A stretch of DNA of 64,000 bases from NCBI RefSeq assembly GCF_047345145.1, contig NZ_JBLFER010000003.1, forward strand, positions 62,001-126,000, read 5' to 3'. Shown here in pieces: positions 53,273-62,896 of this stretch. A model generated the notes under the pieces. It was given only the letters and a program-made list of their open reading frames with translations, made no database searches and was not told the DNA's origin. Each line of letters starts with the position of its first letter. Within the stretch, counting starts at the first letter, position 1. This stretch comes from Maribacter_C sp047345145. GTDB lineage: Bacteria; Bacteroidota; Bacteroidia; Flavobacteriales; Flavobacteriaceae. A program made the position numbers and the translations under genes.

Positions 53273-56200
53273 TTAGAAAGAAGCTTTTATACTAAACCCG
53301 TACCTTCTTGAGCTAGGTCCATTGATAAAATCAAAACCTCTACCATTACCGATACCTACACCCGCAACGTTCGGATCAAAATTCGCACCAGCTGGAGTGT
53401 TGTAAGCGTCATACCAAAGATTGAAACCCTGGGCTGTAATAGTAATAGAACCAAATGGTGTCTTTTCCAAGGCTTTAGCTGGGAATGTGTATCCTAGAGA
53501 AACCTCTTGTAATCTTAAGACTGAAGCATCATAAATTCTTGTCTCAGTAGGGCCGAAAAGAAGGTTACTGAAGAAATATGTAGAGTTATTAATTTGAATG
53601 TCATTACTCTGTTGAGCAACACCTGAGTCATCAATTGAGCTTTGAAGTGACCCTGGAAGAATATAAGTGTTCAAACGATCTTGGGTTTCTACAATAAGAC
53701 CACGTCCTAGTAATACACCAACTGTACTTGATAGAATATCACCACCTTTAATGTGACTAACTTGGAAACCTAAGTTCCAATTCTTGTATCTAAAGGTATT
53801 GATGAAGTTCATTGTGTAATCTGGTATTGCATCACCAACAATTGGAATGTTACCATCTGCATCTTGCTCAGCAGTTACATAACTACCACCTGCGTTTACT
53901 AAGTAATTACCGGCAGCATCTCGAGCTATTTGAGTACCAACAATAGTACCTAAAGATTCACCTTCTATCGCAGCATTGGAACCTCTGAATAAACCACCAC
54001 CTACTGCTAATGAACCAGCATAAGCGATGAAATCTTGTTCTTGTTCGGTAACCACCTCATTGTTTGCAAAGAAGTTTACTCTTGAGTTCCAGCTGAAATT
54101 TTCACCTTTGAAAAAATCAATACCTAAATCTGCTTCGATACCATCATTTTGAATTTCACCAATGTTACTTTGAGTAAAAGTAAAACCAGTTGACGGTGCA
54201 AGAGGTTGTGTAACGATCAAATCGTTAGTAGTTCTCTTGAAATATGTGAAGTCCAAAGAAACTCTGTTTTTTAAGAATTTAGATTCGAATCCGAATTCTA
54301 ACTCTTCTAAAAGCTCTGGTTTCAATTCTGGATTCGCTCTGAAGTTATCAATTTGGTTAGTAGTAACGCTACCACCGTTTAAGTTGTCATTAAAACGCAG
54401 TGTGTTTTGTTCAACAACATTAATAGTAGGATACCCTGTTGGGAAAGTAGCAGATGTACCATAACTACCACGAAGCTTTAAAAAGTTTAATCCATTTTCA
54501 GATTTTAAACCAGGAAAAGCATTTGTTGGTAGAAAAGATAAACTAACCCCTGGATAGGTCTTACTATTGTTTTCTGTAGTTAAGTTTGATACCCAGTCAG
54601 TTCTTGCCGAAATATTCAAGAAAAGAAAATCATCGTAATCTAAGGTAGCCTGACCTAAAACACCAACAATGTTTCGCTTTCGAGAAAATTGAATAGGTGA
54701 TTGATTTTCATAGTTAAAGTGTCTTTTAACTCCGAAAACAATCTGTCCAGTACTTGCTACCCCTTGTCTATCATAAAAATCCTGTCTAGATGTGGCACCT
54801 GCTGTGAATGATAAGCCAAGTTTTTCAGAAAGATCATAATTTCCATTAATTGATAAAAAGTGATCCCAAATGGTATTGTTGTTGTCAAAAGTATTCAAGA
54901 AACCAAAAACAGCTTCTGTGAATCGAATTCCTCCTTTGTTAGAGCTATTTACATTTCGCTCGTTATAGAAATCCATACCACTTCTCCAATTCAAGGTCAA
55001 ACTTTCGCTTAACTCATAAGACAACCCTAGATTCCAATTGAATCTATTTGTTAATTGAGAATAAGTAACATTTTTTGCAGTCCATCTTGGGTTGATAATG
55101 TCGTTACCATTTCTATAGTAAACACTTGACCCGTCAACTGGATTTTCGAATGGTAAATTCATCAAATCAACACTTCGAGGTGTGAAAAGAACATTACCAT
55201 AAACTGATAAACCATCAGTACCGTTACCTCTACTTGATGCGATTGGAGGAGTTCTATAATCAGTTCTAGCATAGTTCATAGTGCCCGTTAGGCTGAACTT
55301 GTTACTTAACTTAGCACGACCACCCAATGAGACGTTAACACGTGATAGCGAGTTGCCTGGTGTAAAACCTTCATCATTTAAGTATCCAATATTCGCATTG
55401 TAAGTTGTGTTTCCATCTTCTGATGCACCACCAATGTTTATCGAGGTGTTAACAACCGCTCCTGGTCTAAAAAATTCTCCTACTGAATCGTAAGGCTTCC
55501 AGTCATAACGCGCTCCTTGTAATTCTGGAAATGCATTTCTTGTAGAAGCAACACTCGTAGTCGAGTAAGGATGTTCCAATGTTCCATTCTCATCGATAGC
55601 TGACTGTCTTCCCCAACCTGCAGTACCACCTCTATCAAAACTTGGCCCCCAGTTACTAAAGAACCATCCAAAGTTTTGATCAAAACCGTTACCAAACTGA
55701 TTTTGATAATCGGGTGCAGAAGCATATTCATTTGTAAAAAATGATTGGCTTACAGATATTTCAGTTTTCTTTGGTCCTGATGTAGTTCCACCAGATTTAG
55801 TGGTAATCAAGATAACACCATTTTTACCTTGAGTACCATAAAGCGTAGCTGCTGCTAAACCTTTTAAAACCTCAATGCTCGCAATGTTGTTTGGATCCAA
55901 ATCTAAAAAACGAGAGGAACCAGTGTTACCACTAATAAAGTTACCAGAGTCATTTGTATCGCTACTGAACGGAATTCCGTCAACAATAAATAATGCTTGG
56001 TTACTACCGCTGAATGAACTCAGACCTCTAATAGTCACATTAGTTGCAGAACCAGAGGCACCACCAGCAGCGGTTATCTGAACACCAGACGCTTTACCAG
56101 ATAAAACTCTAGCAACATCACCTTCCGTTTTCTGCTCTAAATCTTCAGAGCCAACGGAGGTCACCGCATAACCAAGAGCTTTTTTCTCTCTCTTGATACC

Positions 56201-56530
56201 TTGCGCAGTTACCACAACTTCTTCCAAAGCCTGTGCGTCTTCCTGCATTTGTACATTAATAGTACTGCCAGCACCGATAGATTCTCTTACGTCTTTCTGA
56301 CCAATGTAAGAGAAAAGAAGTGTTTGACCTTCACTACCACTTATAGAGTAGTTTCCGTCAAAATCGGTTTGGGTACCATTTGTAGTACCTTCTACAACGA
56401 TGTTAACACCAGGCAGTGGTAGACCATCTTGATCTGTTACTGTACCGGTAATCGTTTTGTCTTGTGCAAAAGATAAATGCACAACAAACGCTAATAGCAG
56501 CGTTAAGATTCCATTTAATTTTGTTCTCAT
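53273..56530 (-). CDS. SusC/RagA family TonB-linked outer membrane protein
   Basis: 1085 residues from the ATG at 56530 (MRTKLNGILTLLLAFVVHLS); an upstream TTG is not needed. After the signal peptide come a CarboxypepD_reg domain (ITGTVTDQDGLPLPGVNIVV), the TonB box/plug start (ALEEVVVTAQG), the plug with SusC signature ATLYGTQGKNGVILITTKSG, and a 22-strand barrel ending in a terminal Phe (RRYGFSIKASF). It imports a ligand with the SusD lipoprotein, energised by TonB-ExbBD. Confidence 0.97.
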   Translation of the reverse strand: MRTKLNGILTLLLAFVVHLSFAQDKTITGTVTDQDGLPLPGVNIVVEGTTNGTQTDFDGNYSISGSEGQTLLFSYIGQKDVRESIGAGSTINVQMQEDAQALEEVVVTAQGIKREKKALGYAVTSVGSEDLEQKTEGDVARVLSGKASGVQITAAGGASGSATNVTIRGLSSFSGSNQALFIVDGIPFSSDTNDSGNFISGNTGSSRFLDLDPNNIASIEVLKGLAAATLYGTQGKNGVILITTKSGGTTSGPKKTEISVSQSFFTNEYASAPDYQNQFGNGFDQNFGWFFSNWGPSFDRGGTAGWGRQSAIDENGTLEHPYSTTSVASTRNAFPELQGARYDWKPYDSVGEFFRPGAVVNTSINIGGASEDGNTTYNANIGYLNDEGFTPGNSLSRVNVSLGGRAKLSNKFSLTGTMNYARTDYRTPPIASSRGNGTDGLSVYGNVLFTPRSVDLMNLPFENPVDGSSVYYRNGNDIINPRWTAKNVTYSQLTNRFNWNLGLSYELSESLTLNWRSGMDFYNERNVNSSNKGGIRFTEAVFGFLNTFDNNNTIWDHFLSINGNYDLSEKLGLSFTAGATSRQDFYDRQGVASTGQIVFGVKRHFNYENQSPIQFSRKRNIVGVLGQATLDYDDFLFLNISARTDWVSNLTTENNSKTYPGVSLSFLPTNAFPGLKSENGLNFLKLRGSYGTSATFPTGYPTINVVEQNTLRFNDNLNGGSVTTNQIDNFRANPELKPELLEELEFGFESKFLKNRVSLDFTYFKRTTNDLIVTQPLAPSTGFTFTQSNIGEIQNDGIEADLGIDFFKGENFSWNSRVNFFANNEVVTEQEQDFIAYAGSLAVGGGLFRGSNAAIEGESLGTIVGTQIARDAAGNYLVNAGGSYVTAEQDADGNIPIVGDAIPDYTMNFINTFRYKNWNLGFQVSHIKGGDILSSTVGVLLGRGLIVETQDRLNTYILPGSLQSSIDDSGVAQQSNDIQINNSTYFFSNLLFGPTETRIYDASVLRLQEVSLGYTFPAKALEKTPFGSITITAQGFNLWYDAYNTPAGANFDPNVAGVGIGNGRGFDFINGPSSRRYGFSIKASF

Positions 56531-56982
56531 TTTTAAATTATTTGAATTAGCTAAGCGCAAAAATCATAAAATGATGTTAATAATCCAAAAGAATATTAAT
56601 AAAACTTTAAGAATGGTTTTCTTTTTTGCCGGTTACATATAAAACAATTTGCTATTATATCAATGTATTATGTAACAGGCCGAGTTTTTAATGATTTGAT
56701 AAAAAACTAGATTTTAACATATTAAAAGAATTTTAATAGATCAATTTGACATTTTTTGGAGTAATTGGGTAGGGGAATACATACTTTTTTGATTTATTAA
56801 GAGTAATACATGTTTTAAGAATTCGCGGTTTTTGAACTATGTAATTCTGAGGTTAATTGTGGGTTTAATTTGGGTTTAAAAAAAATAAAAGAAATTTAAT
56901 CCATTAGGATTTGAAATATAATGAAATAGTATTACATTTGCCGACCCTTAAACAGGGGTAAAGTTTTATACATATATAAGGT
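56531..56982. other. Intergenic region between susC and rpsL (452 bp)
   Basis: Strongly AT-rich gap between the divergent susC and rpsL genes. I see no coding frame of substance. It holds the rpsL promoter (56911-56940) near the right end; the susC promoter must lie at the left end but I could not fix it (candidate TAnnTTTG-like sequences occur near 56545 and 56590 on the minus strand). No tRNA or convincing riboswitch-like fold was recognised. Confidence 0.6.
56911..56940 (+). promoter_or_regulatory. Promoter of the str operon (TTG-N19-TACATTTG)
   Basis: TTG at 56911-56913, 19 bp, then TACATTTG at 56933-56940: a full match to the Bacteroidetes sigma-A consensus. Transcription should begin near 56946, giving a leader of about 37 nt before rpsL. 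Confidence 0.8.
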
Positions 56983-57357
56983 ATGCCAACAATATCACAA
57001 TTAGTACGAAAAGGAAGAGTCACAATTACTAAGAAGAGTAAATCGGCTGCTTTGGATTCGTGTCCTCAAAGAAGAGGGGTTTGTACGCGTGTTTATACCA
57101 CTACACCTAAGAAGCCTAACTCAGCTATGCGTAAAGTAGCAAGGGTAAGGTTGACGAATGGTAAAGAGGTAAATGCTTACATCCCAGGTGAGGGTCACAA
57201 TTTACAAGAGCACTCGATAGTATTAGTAAGAGGCGGAAGGGTAAAAGATTTGCCAGGAGTTAGATATCACATCGTTAGAGGTGCTTTAGATACTGCAGGT
57301 GTTGCAGGAAGAACTCAACGAAGATCTAAATACGGTGCAAAACGCCCTAAGAAGTAA
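56983..57357 (+). CDS. rpsL: 30S ribosomal protein S12
   Basis: 124 residues, complete. TTPKKPNSAMRKVARVRLTN and GGRVKDLPGVRYHIVRG are the decoding-centre loops; the Lys residues at the classical streptomycin-resistance positions (in KKPNS and VKDLP) are wild-type. First gene of the str operon, 24 bp before rpsG. Confidence 0.98.
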   Translation: MPTISQLVRKGRVTITKKSKSAALDSCPQRRGVCTRVYTTTPKKPNSAMRKVARVRLTNGKEVNAYIPGEGHNLQEHSIVLVRGGRVKDLPGVRYHIVRGALDTAGVAGRTQRRSKYGAKRPKK

Positions 57358-57381
57358 TCATAACTTTGTAAAGAAGCAGTA

Positions 57382-57858
57382 ATGAGAAAAAAGCAGGCAA
57401 AGAAAAGGCCATTATTACCGGATCCAAGATTTAATGATCAGCTAGTTACACGTTTTGTGAACATGATGATGTGGGATGGTAAGAAATCGGTTGCCTTTAG
57501 TGTGTTTTACGATGCAATTGATATCGTAGAAGAAAAAAAGACCGACGAAGAAAAAACAGCTCTTGAGCTTTGGAAGGATGCATTGTCTAATGTTATGCCT
57601 CACGTAGAGGTTCGCAGTAGACGTGTTGGTGGGGCAACCTTCCAGATTCCAATGCAAATAAGACCAGACCGAAAAATTTCAACTGCGATGAAGTGGTTGA
57701 TTAGTTATTCTAGAAAGCGTAACGAAAAAGGTATGGCTGCCAAATTAGCAGCTGAAGTCTTAGCAGCTTCCAAAGAGGAAGGTGCGGCAGTCAAGAAAAG
57801 AGTCGATACTCATAAAATGGCTGAAGCAAACAAAGCATTCTCTCACTTTAGATTCTAA
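57382..57858 (+). CDS. rpsG: 30S ribosomal protein S7
   Basis: 158 residues, full length, binding the 3' major domain of 16S rRNA and nucleating 30S head assembly. MRKKQAKKRPLLPDPRFNDQ at the start and GGATFQIPMQIRPDRKISTA, AMKWLISYSRKRNEKGMAAK are diagnostic. Six bp before fusA. Confidence 0.98.
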   Translation: MRKKQAKKRPLLPDPRFNDQLVTRFVNMMMWDGKKSVAFSVFYDAIDIVEEKKTDEEKTALELWKDALSNVMPHVEVRSRRVGGATFQIPMQIRPDRKISTAMKWLISYSRKRNEKGMAAKLAAEVLAASKEEGAAVKKRVDTHKMAEANKAFSHFRF

Positions 57859-57864
57859 TCAGAA

Positions 57865-59997
57865 ATGGCAAGAGATTTAAAATATACAAGAAATATAGGT
57901 ATTGCCGCGCATATTGATGCTGGTAAGACCACTACTACAGAACGTATTTTGTTCTATACAGGTGTTAGTCACAAAATTGGTGAAGTTCATGATGGTGCTG
58001 CTACCATGGACTGGATGGAGCAAGAGCAGGAGCGTGGTATTACAATTACCTCTGCTGCAACTACTTGTGAGTGGCAATTTCCAACAGAAAACGGAAAACC
58101 GACTGCTGATGCAAAAGGTTTTCATTTTAATATTATTGATACTCCAGGTCACGTTGATTTTACTGTTGAAGTAAATAGGTCGTTACGTGTTCTTGATGGT
58201 TTGGTATTCCTTTTTAGTGCGGTTGATGGTGTTGAGCCACAATCTGAAACAAACTGGAGACTTGCTGATAACTACAAAGTGCCACGTATTGGTTTTGTAA
58301 ACAAAATGGATCGTCAGGGGTCTAACTTCTTGATGGTTTGTAAGCAGGTTAAAACAATGTTAGGTTCGAATGCAGTTCCTATTGTTTTGCCAATTGGTGA
58401 TGAGGCCGATTTCAAAGGTATTGTAGATTTAGCAAAGAACAGAGCTATAGTTTGGCATGATGAAGGCTATGGTTCTACTTTTGATGTTGTTGACATTCCA
58501 GAAGAAATGAAAGCTGAAGTAAAGGAGTATAGAGCTGCTTTAATTGAGGCTGTTGCGGAATATGATGAAGAATTGATGGAGAAGTTCTTCGAAGATGAAG
58601 ACTCCATTACTGAAGAAGAAGTGCATGCTGCTTTAAGAGCTGCTGTTATGGATAGAGCAATCATTCCAATGATTTGTGGTTCTTCCTTTAAGAATAAAGG
58701 TGTGCAATTTTTATTGGATGCAGTATGTAGATACTTGCCTTCACCCATAGATAAAGAAGCTATTGTAGGAACTGATCCAAATACTGGTGAAGCAATTAGT
58801 AGAAAGCCGGATGTTAAAGAACCATTTGCTGCTTTGGCATTTAAAATTGCTACCGATCCTTTTGTAGGGCGTTTGGCGTTTTTCAGAACATATTCTGGTC
58901 GTTTAGATGCTGGTTCATACATATTGAACAACCGCTCAGGTAAAAAAGAACGTATTTCACGTATTTATCAGATGCATTCTAATAAACAAAATGCTATCGA
59001 TTATATCGAAGCGGGCGATATTGGTGCTGCTGTAGGTTTTAAGGATATTAAGACTGGTGATACTATGTCTTCTGAAAAACATCCAATCATTCTTGAAAGT
59101 ATGGACTTTCCTGATCCGGTAATTGGTATTGCTGTTGAACCTAAGACTAAGGTCGATGTTGATAAATTAGGTATGGCTTTGGCTAAATTGGCCGAAGAAG
59201 ATCCTACTTTCCAAGTAAAAACTGATGAAGCATCAGGTCAGACCATTATTTCTGGTATGGGTGAGCTTCACTTAGATATTATTGTTGATCGTTTAAGACG
59301 TGAATTCAAAGTTGAGGTGAACCAAGGTGAGCCACAAGTTGAATATAAAGAAGCGCTTACGAAAATGGCTGCGCACAGAGAAACTTACAAGAAGCAATCG
59401 GGTGGACGTGGTAAATTCGGTGACATTGTCTTTGAAATGAGTCCTGCGGATGATGATTTCGAAGGAACAGGACTGCAATTTGTTGATCAAATTAAAGGTG
59501 GACGTATTCCTAAGGAATTCATTCCATCTGTTGAGAAAGGTTTTGCTGCGGCAATGATGAATGGGCCTTTGGCTGGGTTTGAGATGGATACTATGAAAGT
59601 GGTATTGAAAGATGGATCTTTTCACCCTGTGGATTCCGATGCACTTTCCTTCGAATTGGCTGCAAAAATGGGTTACAAAGCGGCGGGTAAAGCTGCTGGT
59701 GCTGTTATCATGGAGCCTATCATGAAGTTGGAAGTTATTACTCCAGAAGAAAATATGGGTGATATTGTTGGTGACTTGAATAGAAGACGTGGAACTATTA
59801 GTGATATGAGCGATAGAGCTGGAGCTAAAGTTGTAAAAGGTACTGTTCCTTTATCTGAGATGTTCGGATATGTTACTTCATTAAGAACATTGTCTTCTGG
59901 TAGAGCAACATCGACTATGGAATTCTCGCACTATGCAGAAACTCCATCGAATATTTCAGAGGAAGTAATTAAGGCAGCTAAAGGTGTAACCGCTTAA
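57865..59997 (+). CDS. fusA: Translation elongation factor G
   Basis: 710-residue translocase GTPase. G1 AHIDAGKTTTTERIL, switch region GITITSAATTC, DTPGHVDFT and NKMDR (G4) are intact; domain IV GGRGKFGDIVFEMSP and domain V GDIVGDLNRRRGTISDM are present. No tuf follows it: rpsJ comes next after 10 bp. Confidence 0.98.
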   Translation: MARDLKYTRNIGIAAHIDAGKTTTTERILFYTGVSHKIGEVHDGAATMDWMEQEQERGITITSAATTCEWQFPTENGKPTADAKGFHFNIIDTPGHVDFTVEVNRSLRVLDGLVFLFSAVDGVEPQSETNWRLADNYKVPRIGFVNKMDRQGSNFLMVCKQVKTMLGSNAVPIVLPIGDEADFKGIVDLAKNRAIVWHDEGYGSTFDVVDIPEEMKAEVKEYRAALIEAVAEYDEELMEKFFEDEDSITEEEVHAALRAAVMDRAIIPMICGSSFKNKGVQFLLDAVCRYLPSPIDKEAIVGTDPNTGEAISRKPDVKEPFAALAFKIATDPFVGRLAFFRTYSGRLDAGSYILNNRSGKKERISRIYQMHSNKQNAIDYIEAGDIGAAVGFKDIKTGDTMSSEKHPIILESMDFPDPVIGIAVEPKTKVDVDKLGMALAKLAEEDPTFQVKTDEASGQTIISGMGELHLDIIVDRLRREFKVEVNQGEPQVEYKEALTKMAAHRETYKKQSGGRGKFGDIVFEMSPADDDFEGTGLQFVDQIKGGRIPKEFIPSVEKGFAAAMMNGPLAGFEMDTMKVVLKDGSFHPVDSDALSFELAAKMGYKAAGKAAGAVIMEPIMKLEVITPEENMGDIVGDLNRRRGTISDMSDRAGAKVVKGTVPLSEMFGYVTSLRTLSSGRATSTMEFSHYAETPSNISEEVIKAAKGVTA

Positions 59998-60007
59998 TTT
60001 TTAGAAG

Positions 60008-60313
60008 ATGAGTCAAAAAATTAGAATAAAATTAAAATCTTACGATCACAACTTAGTAGATAAATCTGCTGAGAAAATCGTAAAGACGGTAAAGACAACC
60101 GGAGCGGTAGTAACTGGCCCTATTCCTTTGCCAACACATAAAAAAATATTTACGGTTTTGCGTTCGCCACACGTAAATAAAAAATCTAGAGAGCAATTTC
60201 AATTGAGTTCTTATAAAAGACTCTTGGATATTTATAGCTCTTCGTCAAAAACTATTGATGCGCTTATGAAGCTTGAGCTTCCAAGTGGTGTTGAAGTTGA
60301 GATAAAAGTATAA
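60008..60313 (+). CDS. rpsJ: 30S ribosomal protein S10
   Basis: 101 residues: QKIRIKLKSYDHNLVDKSAE and GPIPLPTHKKIFTVLRSPHV are the family signatures. Also the NusB partner in antitermination. Here it is joined to the str operon and is separated from rplC by a 192-bp gap containing a terminator-like hairpin. Confidence 0.97.
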   Translation: MSQKIRIKLKSYDHNLVDKSAEKIVKTVKTTGAVVTGPIPLPTHKKIFTVLRSPHVNKKSREQFQLSSYKRLLDIYSSSSKTIDALMKLELPSGVEVEIKV

Positions 60314-60505
60314 GTGAAAAACCTATTCGAATAGGATAGGTGACATGTCCTGAGCCGCGTGCAAGGGAAAAACGGAAGAAAACAAAATTCAGGGTTGAAT
60401 TAGTTTTTAACCCTGTTTTTTTATGTCTTAGTTGAGAGTAATACAAATTAATATAAACGGAAGGAAGATTTAAAGTTTAAATCGGATTTCCAAAATCTAA
60501 ATCGA
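60314..60505 (+). ncRNA. Structured leader / attenuator candidate between rpsJ and rplC
   Basis: 192-bp non-coding gap inside an otherwise tightly packed operon. It contains the palindrome CCTATTCGAATAGG (about 60320-60335), then a GC-richer stretch (CCTGAGCCGCGTGCAAGGG), then an intrinsic terminator, then about 80 nt of leader before rplC. This layout fits a ribosomal-protein autoregulatory leader for the rplC operon. The regulator (in E. coli L4 acts on the S10 leader) is inference only. Confidence 0.5.
60390..60422 (+). terminator. Intrinsic terminator / attenuator hairpin before rplC
   Basis: CAGGGTT (60390-60396) pairs with AACCCTG (60409-60415) and is followed by a run of T to 60422. 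Good rho-independent signature on the plus strand. Confidence 0.85.
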
Positions 60506-61123
60506 ATGTCTGGGTTAATAGGAAAGAAAGTAGGTATGACCAGTATTTTTGACGAGAATGGTAAGAATATGCCATGTACCGTTATTGAAGCTGGACCATG
60601 CGTAGTTACCCAAGTCAGAACCGAAGAGGTCGACGGGTATAGTGCCCTTCAACTTGGTTTCGATGACAAGGCAGAGAAACGTGCTAATAAGGCTCAATCG
60701 GGTCATTTTAAAAAGGCAGGTACATCTCCCAAGAAAAAAGTCGTTGAGTTCCAAGATTTTGAAGGTGAGTTCAAATTAGGTGACACCGTTGGTGTTGATC
60801 TTTTTGAAGAAGGAGAATTTGTTGATGTAGTTGGTACGTCAAAAGGAAAAGGTTTTCAAGGTGTTGTTAAAAGACATGGCTTCGCCGGAGTTGGTCAAGC
60901 AACACACGGTCAACACAACAGACTAAGAGCTCCTGGTTCAATTGGTGCTGCTTCATATCCTGCGAGAGTTTTCAAGGGAATGAAAATGGCTGGTAGAATG
61001 GGTGGTGATCAAGTTACTGTTCAGAACCTAAGAGTTTTAAAAATAGTTCCAGAGAAAAACCTTATCGTAGTAAAAGGATGTGTACCTGGTCATAAGAATG
61101 CTTACGTAACTATTCAGAAGTAA
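60506..61123 (+). CDS. rplC: 50S ribosomal protein L3
   Basis: 205 residues; SGLIGKKVGMTSIFDENG at the N-terminus and the peptidyl-transferase-proximal loop GVVKRHGFAGVGQATHGQHN are characteristic. The stop codon overlaps the rplD start (TAATG). Confidence 0.97.
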   Translation: MSGLIGKKVGMTSIFDENGKNMPCTVIEAGPCVVTQVRTEEVDGYSALQLGFDDKAEKRANKAQSGHFKKAGTSPKKKVVEFQDFEGEFKLGDTVGVDLFEEGEFVDVVGTSKGKGFQGVVKRHGFAGVGQATHGQHNRLRAPGSIGAASYPARVFKGMKMAGRMGGDQVTVQNLRVLKIVPEKNLIVVKGCVPGHKNAYVTIQK

Positions 61124-61752
61124 TGAAAGTAGCAGTTTTAGATATCAAAGGAAAAGAAACAGGTAGAAAGGCAGACCTTTCTGATGCTGTTTTCGGAATA
61201 GAGCCTAACAATCACGCAGTTTATTTAGATGTAAAGCAATACCTAGCTCACCAGAGACAGGGAACGCACAAATCGAAAGAGAGAGCGGAGATTGCAGGCA
61301 GTACAAGAAAGATTAAAAAACAAAAAGGGACGGGTACAGCACGTGCTGGTAGTATCAAATCGCCAATCTTTAGAGGTGGTGGACGAATTTTCGGCCCAAG
61401 ACCTAAAGATTACACTCAAAAATTGAATAAAAACTTGAAGCGTTTGGCACGTAAATCTGCCTTAAGTATCAAGTCAAATGAGAAGGCAATTTTGGTAGTT
61501 GAAGACTTTGATTTTGAGGCTCCAAAAACTAAAGATTTTGTACAGGTTTTAAAGTCTTTGGGACTGGAGAACAAAAAGTCTTTATTTGTGTTGGGTGATT
61601 CAAATAATGGTGTATATTTGTCTTCGCGTAATTTGAAGCGCTCTGAAGTTGTAACTAGCTCAGAATTAAGCACTTACAAAATATTAAACGCAAACAATAT
61701 TGTGTTATTAGAAGGTTCATTAGAAGGAATCGTAGCGAACTTAAATAAATAG
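61123..61752 (+). CDS. rplD: 50S ribosomal protein L4
   Basis: 209 residues, including the exit-tunnel loop KKQKGTGTARAGSIKSPIFR GGGR region and the C-terminal Rossmann-like part. L4 is the autogenous repressor of the S10 operon in E. coli; a leader hairpin lies upstream of rplC here. Translationally coupled to rplC by a one-base overlap. Confidence 0.97.
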   Translation: MKVAVLDIKGKETGRKADLSDAVFGIEPNNHAVYLDVKQYLAHQRQGTHKSKERAEIAGSTRKIKKQKGTGTARAGSIKSPIFRGGGRIFGPRPKDYTQKLNKNLKRLARKSALSIKSNEKAILVVEDFDFEAPKTKDFVQVLKSLGLENKKSLFVLGDSNNGVYLSSRNLKRSEVVTSSELSTYKILNANNIVLLEGSLEGIVANLNK

Positions 61753-61759
61753 GAAAACC

Positions 61760-62050
61760 ATGAGTGTGTTGATAAAGCCAATTATAACTGAAAAGATGAC
61801 CGCTGATAGCGAGTTGTACAATCGGTATGGTTTCATTGTTGACCCAAAGGCCAACAAGATTCAGATCAAGGAAGCTGTTGAATCAGCTTATGGAGTTTCG
61901 GTTAAGAAAGTTCGTACCATGAATTATGGTCCAACAAGAAAATCGCGGTATACCAAAACGGGTATTCAGCATGGTAAAACGAATGCTATCAAAAAAGCGA
62001 TAGTTGATGTTGCCGAAGGAGATATTATTGATTTTTACAGTAATCTATAA
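61760..62050 (+). CDS. rplW: 50S ribosomal protein L23
   Basis: 96 residues: VLIKPIITEKMTADSE and YGVSVKKVRTMNYGPTRKSR. Lies at the tunnel exit, docking site for trigger factor and SRP. Nine bp before rplB. Confidence 0.97.
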   Translation: MSVLIKPIITEKMTADSELYNRYGFIVDPKANKIQIKEAVESAYGVSVKKVRTMNYGPTRKSRYTKTGIQHGKTNAIKKAIVDVAEGDIIDFYSNL

Positions 62051-62059
62051 AGACAAACA

Positions 62060-62884
62060 ATGTCAGTTAGAAAATTAAAACCAGTAACTCCTGGACAGCG
62101 TTTTAGAGTTGTAAATGGGTTTGACGCCATTACGACTGATAAGCCGGAGAAGAGCTTGCTCGCTCCGTTAAAAAAGTCCGGAGGTAGAAACAGTCAAGGA
62201 AAGATGACGATCCGTCAAAAAGGTGGAGGTCATAAAAGAAGGTATCGTGTTATTGATTTCAAAAGGGATAAGCAAGGTGTTGCTGCAACCGTAAAATCGA
62301 TTCAATACGATCCAAACAGAACGGCATTTATCGCATTGCTGGAATATACTGACGGTGAGAAAAGATACATAATCGCTCAAAACGGATTGGAAGTAGATCA
62401 GACGGTAACATCTGGTTCGAATGCAGCACCTGAAATTGGTAACGCACTTCCATTAAGCGATATTCCTTTAGGGACTATTATTTCGTGTATTGAGTTGCGA
62501 CCTGGACAAGGGGCTGTAATGGCAAGAAGTGCTGGTACTTTTGCTCAATTAATGGCGAAAGATGGGAAGTTTGTAACTGTAAAGATGCCATCTGGTGAAA
62601 CGAGATTAATTCTATCAGGTTGTTTAGCTACGATTGGTGCGGTTTCTAACTCCGATCATCAATTATTGGTTTCTGGTAAAGCTGGTAGAAGTAGATGGTT
62701 GGGTAGAAGACCAAGAACTAGACCGGTAGCAATGAACCCTGTCGATCACCCAATGGGTGGTGGTGAAGGTAGAGCTTCGGGTGGTCATCCAAGATCTAGA
62801 AATGGAATTCCGGCTAAGGGTTATAGAACTCGTCAGAAGACCAAGAGCACAAACAAATATATTTTAGAACGTAGAAAGAAATAA
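62060..62884 (+). CDS. rplB: 50S ribosomal protein L2
   Basis: 274 residues. GGGHKRRYRVIDFKRDKQGV and the C-terminal AMNPVDHPMGGGEGRASGGH motif with the conserved His near the peptidyl transferase centre are present. Confidence 0.98.
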   Translation: MSVRKLKPVTPGQRFRVVNGFDAITTDKPEKSLLAPLKKSGGRNSQGKMTIRQKGGGHKRRYRVIDFKRDKQGVAATVKSIQYDPNRTAFIALLEYTDGEKRYIIAQNGLEVDQTVTSGSNAAPEIGNALPLSDIPLGTIISCIELRPGQGAVMARSAGTFAQLMAKDGKFVTVKMPSGETRLILSGCLATIGAVSNSDHQLLVSGKAGRSRWLGRRPRTRPVAMNPVDHPMGGGEGRASGGHPRSRNGIPAKGYRTRQKTKSTNKYILERRKK

Positions 62885-62896
62885 AAAGAAGAAAAA

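Noticed and set aside
58467..58931. 154-codon open frame on the minus strand inside fusA
   Set aside because: Ser/Ala/Lys-rich mirror of fusA codons; no independent support.
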